DNA from: Harmonia axyridis
Lineage: Eukaryota; Arthropoda; Insecta; Coleoptera; Coccinellidae
Assembly (NCBI RefSeq): GCF_914767665.1
Contig: NC_059506.1
Coordinates: forward strand, 17,895,825 to 17,959,824
Direction of reading: 5' to 3'
Length of the DNA stretch: 64,000 nt
Within the stretch, counting starts at the first letter, position 1. Each line of letters begins with the position of its first letter. Below are positions 19,855 through 31,137 of the stretch, piece after piece. The translations under genes were made by a program, and so were the position numbers. Below the pieces are notes generated by a model, which had not been told where the DNA came from, ran no database searches, and saw only the letters and a list, made by a program, of their open reading frames with translations.

Positions 19855-20913
19855 TAAATCTGTGTAATTTTGAGTTTTTGTGATCATGCTTGAAATATAG
19901 TACCTTCTCTTGAAAATGTTGTCAATTCTTTATTTTTCCAGGGTTCATTATAAATAGATGTTAATGAAGTCGAACGCCTTATTTACCATTTTTTATTTCA
20001 TTGATTATTGTTATGTTGTATTGGTTAGTCTTAAAGACCCGGCTATCAATGAAAAAGTTGAAAAATGAAAACCATAGAGAACTAGTGAATCCTGCAGTGT
20101 AGGCGAGCCTATAGCGTCAAAGTAGAAGAAAAGACGTTTCCCTTGAGCCCCCATGCGTCCGTTTAAAGTCTGATAATTTTTGTTTGAATTCACAAAAATA
20201 TCGAAAATCGCATTTTTGTGCAAAATTCTAGAAAACAGGTAATTTAGCTATCTCCTCAAAAGGCGCTCGACCTCTGCCGAACAGTGATCTGTGAACGATA
20301 TACGAAAGTTCCTTGATCTATTTTCTATAGGGTAAAATGCAATGTGAATAATATCTGAAAAATGTGCGAGAAAATTAGCATATATTTGATGTCTTCCCGT
20401 AATTTCGACATTTATGAAAATCATAGATTTTTTCACCAGTTACACCAACATAACAGCTATGTTTCCCGTAAGATATAGAATAATACCAATATGGAGGCTA
20501 TATATAAAATATAATGTCAATGGTTCCGTCATATTACCTTACTGCCAGTAAATGTCAATATAGGTTAAGTGTTTTGACCACAGTTTACAGATATTATCTG
20601 TAATCTGTGGTTTTGACTTAAGCACTGAATAGTATACTTTTCTTTTCCGATACAGAGGCTGACAATAGATGTCAAGTTGTAGCAGTCTGAGAACAGCAAA
20701 GATAATCTGTGGAGAACAGGCTGGAAAGTTCTATTAGAATAAGTTTATTGGGGATTATTTTTAATATAACTGTAAAGTTGACTCATTATAAATGCAGAGA
20801 TTACATGCTAAGTATTTTAAATGGAGGATTCTTATTGCCAAAAAAAAACCATTCTATTTTCTTTCTACCTTTTTTGAGTTCACAGTAAAATGGGCAGAAC
20901 TATAAATTCTTCA
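19855..20913. other. Intergenic, nothing recognised
   Basis: Just over 1 kb of AT-rich DNA. A slightly GC-richer stretch at 20020-20310 has no coding frame I can defend. Near 20570-20615 a short inverted repeat surrounds ACAGATTATCTGTAATCTGT-like sequence. Confidence 0.4.
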
Positions 20914-21290
20914 TCAATCCAATAGATGTAAGGGAGGCAAGTCAAGTATGACCTCCAGCGCTGCTGTGGGAGCTGTCTGCATAGCTCCTGTAACACCAAT
21001 GCATGCCAACTTTTGCAATTTATACAACCGGCTGCGTGTGGTGGCCTCCTCGGCTTTTGTCCACCATGCTAGAGATGCGTAGGTGACAATAGGGCGTACT
21101 ACCGCTGTGTAAATCCACAGTACCATTTCCGGTTTCATGCCCCATGTCTTTCCAACGAGTCTTTTGCAGGCCCACATGGCCGCCGTGGCTCTGGAAAAAG
21201 TCTTATCTATGTGTTTCCCCCAGTTGAGTTTACTTTCCAGGATAACACCTAGATATTTGCACTCACTAGAGAAGTACAGAGTCTGGTCAT
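20914..21290 (-). pseudogene. LINE reverse transcriptase C-terminal fragment
   Basis: On the minus strand it reads ECKYLGVILESKLNWGKHID, KTFSRATAAMWACKRLVGKT, YTAVVRPIVTYASLAWW and LQKLACIGVTGAMQTAPTAA. This is the post-RT thumb region found in I/R1/Jockey-type LINEs, just before the RNase H. The sequence is open over this stretch but is only a fragment. Confidence 0.75.
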
Positions 21291-21689
21291 TAAGGAGTAC
21301 AGAGTCTGGCCATTAATTTTGCAGATATAAACATACTTTTGTTTTTTCAATATAAACCATAAACATTTCTGTAACAAAGACCCTTTTTTCCTTCTTCAAA
21401 ACTTTATACCATGATCTATGAATTTCTAATCAAACTATAAAAGAGTCAAAAGTTTCAGTTTCTCACTGAAAATCTACCAGGTGTATATCTATGATAATCT
21501 GTGAACTTCAGATAATTGAAATATTCGGAGGCCACCAAGGTCTGGGGATTTGAGACCGTTAGATTTTTCCTTAGGTTACATTTAAAAAACTTACTAGAAA
21601 AATATGTTCGATAGTTAGTCGATGACCTGTGATTCATTTATCATGCATTTTCTAATAAGCATGGGGTCACATCCGAAGTGAGGTTGATG
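21291..21689. other. Intergenic, nothing recognised
   Basis: AT-rich; contains a short direct repeat of CAGAGTCTGG around 21280 and 21301. Confidence 0.35.
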
Positions 21690-21870
21690 TTTTGTGATAT
21701 TTCATTCAGAACGAAACATATTTAATGAAAAAGACCTTCTAAGGCCCCTACAGAATATACCGAATATTTTCAGAGGAGGCACTCCAGGTGAATTTGGCGG
21801 CCAAGGTGAGTGATGATATGAGGTCCATCCATATAGAGCATAGGGTATCGTTACTGGTAACATTATTTTT
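21690..21870 (-). pseudogene. Possible DDE transposase remnant
   Basis: The minus strand reads SPWPPNSPGVPPLKIF, which looks like a decayed WPPRSPDLxPLDFFLW motif of a mariner/Tc-type transposase. No other motif is clear, so this is a weak call. Confidence 0.3.
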
Positions 21871-22239
21871 TTGTAACGCAGCATCTTGGGTCATTCGAAT
21901 TATTCAATCCATTGCTCCCCGAAAGTAGGCCATACGGTGATATTGCTTCATGAATAAAAGTGAGGTTCAAGTAACTACTTGAACTTCAAATAAAACAAGG
22001 ATCACTCAATGAGTCCCGGGCTTGGCACACAATTAGCATCACCAGTGCCATACCACAAAACAAATTTTTTGACGACAATGTTTAATCATAACTATCCTTC
22101 ACGCATGGTGCGGTGTGAGTAGACGTACAATCTTACGCTCCTGCAAAAATTGTTATATTGAGGTAGTCAAATTGTTGTAATTAACTTGAATTCTTGATTG
22201 AAAGATCATTAAATTAGTTATAACTAGTACCTGTATGAA
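21871..22239. other. Left flank and probable 5' UTR of the intact LINE
   Basis: The exact 5' end of the element is not visible. GC rises near 22010-22145, which may be host DNA or other transposon debris. Confidence 0.3.
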
Positions 22240-22863
22240 ATGGGTCCTAAGGTAGTTATGGACATGAAAATCACCGTAAAAGAAGTTATCAAGGAACTCT
22301 TATCTGACGAGGATTTTATCAATCGCATATTAGCAAAGGTGACGTCAAATATTCACGAACTAGAAACACGTATAAATGAACAAGATAAGAAGATTCAGTA
22401 TCTGGAGTCAAGATTAGACGACTGTAAACAACATGAAAAAAGGAATCATGTTTGTCTATATGGAATTCCCGAAGAAGATGATGAAAATATCAGGAGGAAA
22501 ATGATGCAGATTTTTAAGGATACCATGAAAATTTCCTTGACGTCCGATGACATTGAACGAGTATATCGTGTTGGGGAACGAAAAGGTCAAAAGGAGCGGC
22601 CCGTCATTATTGCACTTGGTAGATATCAAAACAAAAAGAAACTTTTTGATCGCAGAAAACACTTGAAGGGATCTAAGATGGTAATTTGTGAGGACTTAAC
22701 ACCTAGAAAACTCGAACTACTTTCGAAATTAGGGAAAAAGTTTGGAAGAAGAAATGTTTATAGTTTTGATGGTAATATTTATGTTAAAATGGGTGACAAA
22801 AGGAAGAAGATAAGTAGTGTTCATGACTTTTCCGATTTAGAAGGTCAAGATTTAAATGCTTGA
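22240..22863 (+). CDS. LINE ORF1 protein (207 aa)
   Basis: Starts ATGGGTCCTAAGG. A coiled-coil segment (about residues 30-70; NIHELETRINEQDKKIQYLE) is followed by an RRM-like region, CLYGIPEEDDENIRRK to RPVIIALGRYQNKKKLFD, and a C-terminal domain, LKGSKMVICEDLTPRKLELL. This layout matches L1-type ORF1 chaperones, which trimerise and coat LINE RNA. There is no zinc knuckle. It is intact and lies 404 bp upstream of ORF2. Confidence 0.8.
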   Translation: MGPKVVMDMKITVKEVIKELLSDEDFINRILAKVTSNIHELETRINEQDKKIQYLESRLDDCKQHEKRNHVCLYGIPEEDDENIRRKMMQIFKDTMKISLTSDDIERVYRVGERKGQKERPVIIALGRYQNKKKLFDRRKHLKGSKMVICEDLTPRKLELLSKLGKKFGRRNVYSFDGNIYVKMGDKRKKISSVHDFSDLEGQDLNA

Positions 22864-22963
22864 CCTGCAAATATTTCAGATAACATCAATGTTTGTCTAC
22901 CTAGAATAGAAGTTTATATTAAATGTGCTTCAAAGGGGAGCGGGGGTTTTTTTTTTCTGTTGC

Positions 22964-23242
22964 GTTGTTTTTCTTTACTGGTTAAAGTTTTTCACTTTTC
23001 AGATTTAATATTTTATAATTGTTAGTTGGGTTCAATTTGTTGATTGAATAAATAAGTTGTTTTTCTTTACTGATTAAGGTTTTTCATTTTTCAGATTTAA
23101 TATTTTATAATTGTTAGTTGGGTTCAATTTGTTGATTGAATAAATAAGTTGTTTTTCTTTACTGATTAAGGTTTTTCATTTTTTAGATTCAATATTTTAT
23201 AATTGTTGGTTGGGTTCAATTTATTGATTGAATAAATAAGTT
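22964..23242 (+). repeat. Three 92-bp tandem repeats between LINE ORF1 and ORF2
   Basis: Units begin at 22964, 23056 and 23148 with GTTGTTTTTCTTTACTG and end near TTGATTGAATAAATAAG. They are nearly identical. Each unit contains TTGATTGA and AATAAA, both also found in the element's 3' tail. Confidence 0.9.
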
Positions 23243-23267
23243 CTGAGACTTCATCATTAACGGTTTT

Positions 23268-26210
23268 TTGAATGGAGCAGATGAGGCGGGGATATGTAAG
23301 CATCCGGCAGCGAAAATTTTTGATGATCTTGGTAAGTTGAGGAATGAGCTCGGCCGGGAGAGGAAATTTAACTTATTACATTTAAACATTAGAAGTATGC
23401 AGAAAAACTTTGATGAACTAACTATATACCTGAATGAATTGAACTTAGAGAAGATTGATATTATTGTTTTGTCTGAAACATTTGTGATAGAGGATAAGTC
23501 TAGATATTCTTTACCGAATTTCGACATATATTATAGTGATTCAAAATTTAATAGAAACGATGGTGTTGTTGTATATGTTCGACATAATTTATGTTCCACT
23601 TGTGAGATTATTCATCTTACGGAGACAAATATTTTGAGATGTACCTTTAGGGTGGGTGATAGAGAATTCGGAATAATGGGGGTTTATAGACCACCTTCTA
23701 CGAATTTAGAAAATTTTCTGAGAGATCTTGAGACGACACTCCTGGGGTTATTTTTCAAGGATGTGGAGATTTTTGTGGGGGATTTAAATGTGAATATTCA
23801 GGATGAACTGGATCCAAAAGTGATTGAGTATTTGAACATTTTAGCTCAAAGTGGTTTTGTGGCGTGTATAGATTCAACAACTAGGGAAACAGCAATGTCT
23901 ACGGCTTGTTTAGACCACATTTTTGTGAAGAGTAGGAATGATCTTTTTGAAAATATGACATCTTTCATCCTCCGTACTTCTTTAACTGATCATTACATTA
24001 TCGGTCTGTCTATTGAAAATAACGAATGTATTAGAAAACCTCAAAATGTAATGAAAGAAAGAAAATATATTAATTATTGTGCTTTGAATCAAAAATTACT
24101 GAATGAAGATTGGATGGACGTGATCTCTTGCATGGATGTTGAGGAAGCGTATACTCGTTTCAAAAATAAGTTTATAGATTATGTACAATCTCATACGTCT
24201 ACAATCAAATCTAGTAGTAAAATTAGGAAAAGAAAGCCTTGGATTACCCAAGGGATAATAATATCTATAAATATGCGAGATGAGATGAAAAGAAATTTGC
24301 GAGAAAACTGCACATCGATATATTTAACGGAGTATAAGAAATACAGAAATAGTTTGAATCAAATTATAAAGATAGCTAAAGTTGATTATTTTAAGAAGGA
24401 ACTACTGAAAGCGAAAAATGACTATAGACAAACATGGAAAATAGTAAATGAGGCTACCAATTCTGTAAAAAAACGAGATTTTACTTATAAAATTGACACC
24501 ACGGAGGGAAATGTGAGCGATGAAACTCAAGTGGCTTCAATTTTTAATGATTTTTTCTTAAACATCGGACAAAACATTCAAAAGAAAATACGAAATCGCG
24601 CCCTTTCTTCTTCGTCTAGGGGGAAACAAACAAAAATACACAGCAACCATTCCATCTTTTTGCAACCTGTTAAAGAGAACGAACTTATTACGCATATTAA
24701 CTCTCTAAAAAATTATTCTTCATCGGGGCCCGATGGTATTTCTTCTGTTCTCATAAAGAATGTTCATCTCAGCATCCTAAAGCCTCTGTCTCACCTAATA
24801 AATTTGACATTTTCCTCATCCAAGATTCCATCTGACTGGAAAACCTCCATTGTAACTCCGGTTTTTAAATCCGGATGTACACGGGATATTAACAACTATA
24901 GGCCAATTTCGGTTATCAATAACCTAGCGAAGATTTTCGAAAAGTGTTTGAGAGATAGGTTAGTCCATTTTTTAGAAACCCACAAGCTTATATATCCAAG
25001 ACAGTATGGATTCCGGAAAGAGAGATCTACTGAAGACGCTATTTTCGATCTGGTTAATAACATCAATTCACACTATCAGAGCAGTCAAAAAAGTCTAGCT
25101 ATTTTTATTGATCTATGTAAAGCCTTCGATACGGTTTCCCATAAAAATTTATTTCAACGCCTAGAAGAACATGGTATACGTGGGGGTCCGCTTGCATTAA
25201 TTAAGAACTATTTGCAGAATAGAAATCAGGGAGTGAAAATAAATAACACAATAAGTGACTTTAGAATTATAAAATGTGGGGTTCCACAGGGTACAGTCCT
25301 TGGACCCATCCTATTTTTAATATATATAAATAATATAGGATCCATTTCTAAAGATCTGAATGTGGTTTCTTATGCGGACGACACGGTTCTTCTCTTTTCG
25401 GGGGAAACATGGACAGAAACTTATCAAAGGGCAGAATTGGGTTTTAACAAGGTGCTCCAATGGCTGGATGCGAACTTGCTTAGCTTGAATTTCTCAAAAA
25501 CGCTTTTTATTACTTTCTCACCCACTATATCTGGTCAACCGCCTGAAAATAATATTCGAGTTCAGCTGGGGAGTGCTGATGAGGTAATTAGGAGAGCTGA
25601 GAGTGTCAGATACCTGGGTATTATACTTGACAGGCATCTCAGATGGAATGAACACGTGCTGTACTTGAATAAAAAACTCAGAAATACATTCTATAAATTT
25701 TACCAGCTCCGAAATATTCTTCCTAAAACAATGTTGATAAATGTTTATAATTCACTTGTTGAATCCCTATTGCGGTATTGTATAATTGTGTGGGGAGGTA
25801 TGTATAACAATAATATCAGAAGACTTTCAATTTGTCAGAACGCAGTGTTGAAGATCTTATTGAGTAAAAGCTCGTTATATCCAACATGCTTGATATATTC
25901 TGAGAATAATCTGCTGAGTGTAAGGAACCTTTATGTATGTTGTGCGCTAGTATATTCGTTAAAGATGGAAAAGAAAATAGTAGCTGAAGAGCATAATCAT
26001 TCAACGAGACTTGCTTCAAATGAAAATATTGTTGTTCCGCTTATGACAAGTTCATTCTCCCAACGTTTCATCACGTATTTCGGCCCATTACTTTTCAATA
26101 AATTACCAAGTGCCCTAAAACAATTTAAGAAACATAAGAAAAAGTTCAGAGATGAAATCAATCTTTTTCTGCATAAAAATCCAAACTACTTCTCGGACGT
26201 TTTCGCATAG
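23268..26210 (+). CDS. LINE ORF2: endonuclease-reverse transcriptase (intact)
   Basis: The frame runs 980 codons. The first in-frame ATG lies at about codon 45, inside the endonuclease; the listed start is TTG. Endonuclease motifs are LHLNIRSM (about 37-44), LSETF (about 69), VGDLNVNI (about 170) and LTDHYIIGLS (about 240). Reverse transcriptase motifs are SSGPDGISS (about 485), NNYRPISVI, GFRKERSTEDA, FIDLCKAFDTVS (about 611), GVPQGTVLGPILF, YADDTVLL (about 701) and VRYLGIILDRHLRWNEH (about 780). There is no RNase H. This is the usual order of CR1/Jockey-like LINEs that reverse-transcribe at a nicked target. The gene is free of stops, so the copy may be recent and possibly competent. Confidence 0.85.
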   Translation: MNGADEAGICKHPAAKIFDDLGKLRNELGRERKFNLLHLNIRSMQKNFDELTIYLNELNLEKIDIIVLSETFVIEDKSRYSLPNFDIYYSDSKFNRNDGVVVYVRHNLCSTCEIIHLTETNILRCTFRVGDREFGIMGVYRPPSTNLENFLRDLETTLLGLFFKDVEIFVGDLNVNIQDELDPKVIEYLNILAQSGFVACIDSTTRETAMSTACLDHIFVKSRNDLFENMTSFILRTSLTDHYIIGLSIENNECIRKPQNVMKERKYINYCALNQKLLNEDWMDVISCMDVEEAYTRFKNKFIDYVQSHTSTIKSSSKIRKRKPWITQGIIISINMRDEMKRNLRENCTSIYLTEYKKYRNSLNQIIKIAKVDYFKKELLKAKNDYRQTWKIVNEATNSVKKRDFTYKIDTTEGNVSDETQVASIFNDFFLNIGQNIQKKIRNRALSSSSRGKQTKIHSNHSIFLQPVKENELITHINSLKNYSSSGPDGISSVLIKNVHLSILKPLSHLINLTFSSSKIPSDWKTSIVTPVFKSGCTRDINNYRPISVINNLAKIFEKCLRDRLVHFLETHKLIYPRQYGFRKERSTEDAIFDLVNNINSHYQSSQKSLAIFIDLCKAFDTVSHKNLFQRLEEHGIRGGPLALIKNYLQNRNQGVKINNTISDFRIIKCGVPQGTVLGPILFLIYINNIGSISKDLNVVSYADDTVLLFSGETWTETYQRAELGFNKVLQWLDANLLSLNFSKTLFITFSPTISGQPPENNIRVQLGSADEVIRRAESVRYLGIILDRHLRWNEHVLYLNKKLRNTFYKFYQLRNILPKTMLINVYNSLVESLLRYCIIVWGGMYNNNIRRLSICQNAVLKILLSKSSLYPTCLIYSENNLLSVRNLYVCCALVYSLKMEKKIVAEEHNHSTRLASNENIVVPLMTSSFSQRFITYFGPLLFNKLPSALKQFKKHKKKFRDEINLFLHKNPNYFSDVFA

Positions 26211-26498
26211 GTAACTGTTGGTAAATGACCATATACTGCTCTCGGCTTGCGCATGTCCCTGCCTTCGATTTTGATTTTGATGAGTTCAACCTCCTAGGTT
26301 AAATTGAACCCTGCTATTTTGGTATTTTTTTTTCTCTTTTTCTTTAGAACTGCGCTGTGCCTAAGCTCATGAGGGGGCACTTGCAAACAAGACATTGTCT
26401 TAGGCAACGCCCTCTCTTTATGCTATTTATAATGGATTGAAATGTATACTAATTTATTTTATTTTAAGTTTTGTAGAAAATTATGTAGAAACTGAATT

Positions 26499-26526
26499 AA
26501 TAAAGTTTGATTGATTGATTTGATTG
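26499..26526 (+). terminator. LINE poly(A) signal and TTGA tail
   Basis: AATAAA followed by TTTGATTGATTGATTTGATT, which marks the 3' end of the element. Confidence 0.75.
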
Positions 26527-27665
26527 ATATCTGTAATGTGAGAAAAAAGTTTAATAACGGAGTTTGAACCAAATTGCCAATTCAGTTGTTCTTACCTTAT
26601 ACTAATAAGTGTTCTCAAATTGGTGTTACGAAGGAAATTGAGAGATTCCTTGGATAATTTCAAGAATAAAATGTCCAATTTACATGAGCTCGCAAACGCT
26701 TTATTTTCCAGATACAAGGTGTTTCTTGTAGTCGTATTTTTTAGTAATGCTCATATAAATTTATCGAATCTTTATCAATCTTCGCTACACAGTGGTTAAA
26801 TAAATTCCATAATTCATAATCAATTTATTCACCTAAGTAAGATCCAGGTAACGTGCTGGATCTTTATAATAACTTGGATTTTCCTGAGGATTACTATTTG
26901 AAATTTTTTTCTCGAAATCGATAGCAGATACGATAAAACTATAACAAATCAAAAAGTGTAGTACTGGACCAGAGTTTCTTTATACATTTTGCTAAACTAC
27001 CCTTGGTTGAACAAAAAATAGCTCTGGAGGAAAGAAGCGGTATTCTTCCAGAAAAATTATTACCCTGTAGATTTGCATCAAAAATTTGAATATCACATAA
27101 TTAAAACTTTAAATTGGAATATCTATGCCAATTCAAGTTAAATATCTTGTCAAGGGAAATTTCTATGAGAAAAGGACTTGCACTTTAACACAAGTATCTA
27201 AAAAACAAAGCGTTTGCAGACTCATGTTATAGGACTTTTTTTTAAATGATCCGAGAAATCACTCATTTTCATTTGTAGGTACCTCCAATTCAGGAACACC
27301 CTGTAGCTATAGTCAATTCAAAACTGACTGTACAACACAGCCCATCAGACAATTTGTCTATGCGAATTACTCAGTTCAGTTTTTTTATAACTACAGTATT
27401 GAAATTCCGTGACCAGAATGACACAAAAAAAGAAAACAACGGGTAAGTGTATATTGATGACGAATGCAAAAATCACAGATGGTTAATAAGGGGCGACGCC
27501 GACAAAGCGGCTAGATAAAGGAAAAATAATAACATAGACCTGCTCCTAGTGCAATAAGTACTCATCTTGAAAGCGATATTAAACTCATAAACTGTAAATG
27601 GGACCGAGTTTTTACTGCCGTGTGGATTTCAAAGATAAGTAAAATGATTATTGGTCCATTTTATG
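26527..27665 (+). repeat. 1.15-kb dispersed repeat, copy 1
   Basis: Aligns with 37250-38400 from ATCTGTAATGTGAGAAAAAA to CTCATAAACTGTAAA. The core (about 26611-27304) ends in AGGAACACCCTGTAG. Its mirrored start survives better at 37056 as CAGGGTGTTCCTAAATTGGA. So a CAGGGTG-type element lies within a larger duplicated segment. No coding region. Confidence 0.75.
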
Positions 27666-27810
27666 GAAAAATTTCTACGCCCTTGGTTATTCCGTTGGCC
27701 GTTTCTAATTATTTTATATAATTTCATTAATTTTTTTGAATCAGTAAAAGATTCATTACTTCAATTAATCAAACACGTGAATGCTGATAACACAGATTGA
27801 TGTTTGAGAA

Positions 27811-29447
27811 ATATCTTTCTCTAATTCTGTGGTTATTCCGTTCATTCTTCCACATCTTGTAGAACAAAATCGTGCGAGAATATATCAGAAACGCACAGTT
27901 TTCATGGTTATATTTTATTATTCTATGTTGGTACTCCGAACTTTCCGCCACGGCTTTATCTGTCAATTCATCAATTTGCCTTAAAGAAATCAGTTATGCC
28001 AACCAACATTTTTCAATGCAAAAATCACTAAAATATATTTATGGGAATATTTCATTAATTTCAATGAAAATGCAATGAATTAGAGAAAATAATGTATAAT
28101 ACTCGTACAGAAGGCTCATTCTACCACTCGTTCATTCCAAAACTCGCCACTTCGTGGCTCGTTTTTGAATTTTGAACTCGTGGAAGAATATCAATGCCTT
28201 CTGCACTTGTATTATAAATAACTATTCTCTAATTCTGTGGTTATTCCGTTCATTCTTCCACATCTTGTAGAACAAAATCGTGCGAGAATATATCAGAAAC
28301 GCACAGTTTTCATGGTTATATTTTATTATTCTATGTTGGTACTCCGAACTTTCCGCCACGGCTTTATCTGTCAATTCATCAATTTGCCTTAAAGAAATCA
28401 GTTCTACCAACCAACATTTTTCAATGCAAAAATCACTAAATTATATTTATGGAAATATTTCATTAATTTCAATGAAAATGCAATGAATTAGAGAAAATAA
28501 TGTATAATACTCGTACAGAAGGCTCATTCTACCACTCGTTCATTCCAAAACTCGCCACTTCGTGGCTCGTTTTTGAATTTTGAACTCGTGGAAGAATATC
28601 AATGCCTTCTGCACTTGTATTATAAATAACTATTCTCTAATTCTGTGGTTATTCCGTTCATTCTTCCACATCTTGTAGAACAAAATCGTGCGAGAATATA
28701 TCAGAAACGCACAGTTTTCATGGTTATATTTTATTATTCTATGTTGGCACTCCGAACTTTCCGCCATGGCTTTATCTGTCAATTCATCAATTTGCCTTAA
28801 AGAAATCAGTTCTGCCAATCAACATTTTTCAATGCAAAAAGCACTAAATTATATTTATGGAAATATTTCATTAATTTCAATGAAAATGCAATGAATTAGA
28901 GAAAATAATGTATAATACTCGTACAGAAGGCTCATTCTACCACTCGTTCATTCCAAAACTCGCCACTTCGTGGCTCGTTTTTGAATTTTGAACTCGTGGA
29001 AGAATATCAATGCCTTCTGCACTTGTATTATAAATAACTATTCTCTAATTCTGTGGTTATTCCGTTCATTCTTCCACATCTTGTAGAACAAAATCGTGCG
29101 AGAATATATCAGAAACGCACAGTTTTCATGGTTATATTTTATTATTCTATGTTGGCACTCCGAACTTTCCGCCATGGCTTTATCTGTCAATTCATCAATT
29201 TGCCTTAAAGAAATCAGTTCTGCCAATCAACATTTTTCAATGCAAAAAGCACTAAATTATATTTATGGAAATATTTCATTAATTTCAATGAAAATGCAAT
29301 GAATTAGAGAAAATAATGTATAATACTCGTACAGAAGGCTCATTCTACCACTCGTTCATTCCAAAACTCGCCACTTCGTGGCTCGTTTTTGAATTTTGAA
29401 CTCGTGGAAGAATATCAATGCCTTCTGCACTTGTATTATAAATAACT
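27811..29447 (+). repeat. 408-bp tandem repeat, four copies
   Basis: Units start near 27811, 28219, 28629 and 29037 with TCTCTAATTCTGTGG. Units 3 and 4 look identical to each other, while units 1 and 2 differ at a few sites, so the array grew recently. Each unit ends with a cassette of about 105 bp forming nested inverted repeats: CAGAAGGC/GCCTTCTG outside, ATTCTACCACTCGTTC/GAACTCGTGGAAGAAT next, and GCCAC-TTC-GTGGC at the tip. Open frames of 62 and 68 codons recur only because of the tandem copies. Confidence 0.95.
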
Positions 29448-31137
29448 ATACTCAATCGGAAATGTTTAAGCCAGGTGTTTCTATTGCTTTGGAACTTTTT
29501 CCGAGTAGTATAATTGCATATTTTTGATGATAACAACACCTGTAGGCAACTTTGTAATGAAATTCAAATTTTATGGTAACCTTAGAGAAGCAACCCTCAA
29601 GAAGTTTTGTCAATATCAAATTTGCCAATCGAAGCAATAAATTGATGCTAGGTTGTAACATAGTATAATATCCTTATACTATGGTTGTGAATAATAAAAA
29701 ATCCATCAGAGACATAACGGTCTTTCTGTGAATTGTTGGTATCTTTGGGCCTTGGGGGCTATAGCTCCTAATTTTGTTTTCTCAATAATTGCGAAAATAC
29801 CCATAAAATTGATCTGAAATTCAGAAATCAATAGCATAATAGTAAAACAAATGTTTGAGTAAAATTTTGCAAGGATCGTATTTTTGTAAGTTGAAAACTT
29901 TTCTTGATAAACTATCAGTTCATTGATAAAGAGAATGATCCTAAAATTCAGCTATGTGGTTTTCATATGAGAAAAAATGATCTGATAACCTTATGAACCA
30001 TAGAATAGCTTCCGGGGAACCAAAAGCAAAATAACCTAACGTTCTTCAACTTTTACCAATCTTTTCCTCAACAATTTTTACGTTGAACTTTTTTATGATG
30101 TACCTCAAGTTCTTCATGGACTCGGTACCTACTAAACTTTTAAACGAAAGTAAATTAAGTAAATTACTAAAAATATGACTATATTAAAATATAGTTCAAG
30201 GATATCGTTGTATTTGTGTGAATCCAGCTCTGGAACAATTTCACTAGATAACATTGAAATCTCGATCTGTACGTACTAATATCATCGTCGATTCTAATCC
30301 GTGAGTCATTACGACCCTGTCCTCTTATCGTCTCAACGATAAAAAAATTGGCTTTCTCTTGTGATTTAACTGCTCGACCATCGTCGGCTTGTCTGTAAAG
30401 ACAGGAATTCTTCATTGCGTCCTTGTCCTTGTGTTTAATATGGTAGCACCAGGTCAATAAAGACATTTCTCTCACGTTTACAGTCTATATATTCGCATAT
30501 TCGTTGAATCACTCTCTGCGATCGATTTGAGAAATTTGCATGAAATCATTATTTGGAAATAAAATTGCGATCACTCCCAGTAATGTAACCTTAATAATAT
30601 GTGATTTGAATGTTGACCAAGAGATTTTATCATCCCAAGAAGGATTTGCGTCTTATTGGGTACCTAATCTCCATTAGATTGGATTTTTACAATTACGTTG
30701 AGTGAACGTTTGATTTGAATACAGGATAATTTTCGTTTTACGGTAATAATTTCTGATATAATACTCTCCATATCGATTACGGAGAAATGTTTTCAATTAC
30801 CTTCCACTCATTAAGCGTTCTGAGCCTCTTTGAGTAAATACAAAGCCTAAAGCTTCCATTTAGCGAAGAAGGGTATCTAAGGTGAAATAGTTTTTTCAAT
30901 CAATCTTTTTGAAGGAATTCTCATAAGTTTTCTGAATTGAATTATTATTTATTAATCTATACTTCGTATCGAATATAATTGTAATTAAATATAATATGCA
31001 AGTATGACATTACAGGCTTTCAAACATAATTTTGTACTATGTGCTTTTCCTTATTTTCAACACACTTCAAATGTCAATATAATATAATTTGGATATAGTG
31101 AAATGATTTGAAATATTATTCGCAATTTCTCTTAATT
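29448..31137. other. Intergenic, no gene identified
   Basis: 1.7 kb of AT-rich DNA. A GC-richer stretch at 30179-30475 keeps a minus-strand frame of 98 codons (KSQEKANFFIVETIRGQG), which could be an exon of an unseen gene, but no flanking splice signals or family match convince me. Confidence 0.4.

Larger units (their letters stand above)
22140..26526 (+). mobile_element. Apparently full-length two-ORF LINE with TTGA tail
   Basis: Contains ORF1 (22240-22863), a repeat-bearing spacer, ORF2 (23268-26210), a short 3' UTR with AATAAA at 26499-26504, and a tail of TTGATTGATTGATTTGATTG. Neither ORF has an internal stop. Tails of short repeats instead of poly(A) are usual in the CR1/Jockey-like branches. 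The left border is approximate. It landed at the edge of a dispersed repeat whose other copy starts at about 37250. Confidence 0.75.

Noticed and set aside
27872..29302. Repeated 62- and 68-codon frames on both strands
   Set aside because: They repeat only because of the 408-bp tandem array and mirror each other on opposite strands; no codon bias or family match.
27811..29447. CRISPR-like or hammerhead-ribozyme array
   Set aside because: The unit is 408 bp without short spacers, and I could not find the conserved hammerhead core (CTGATGA...GAAA) in either strand.
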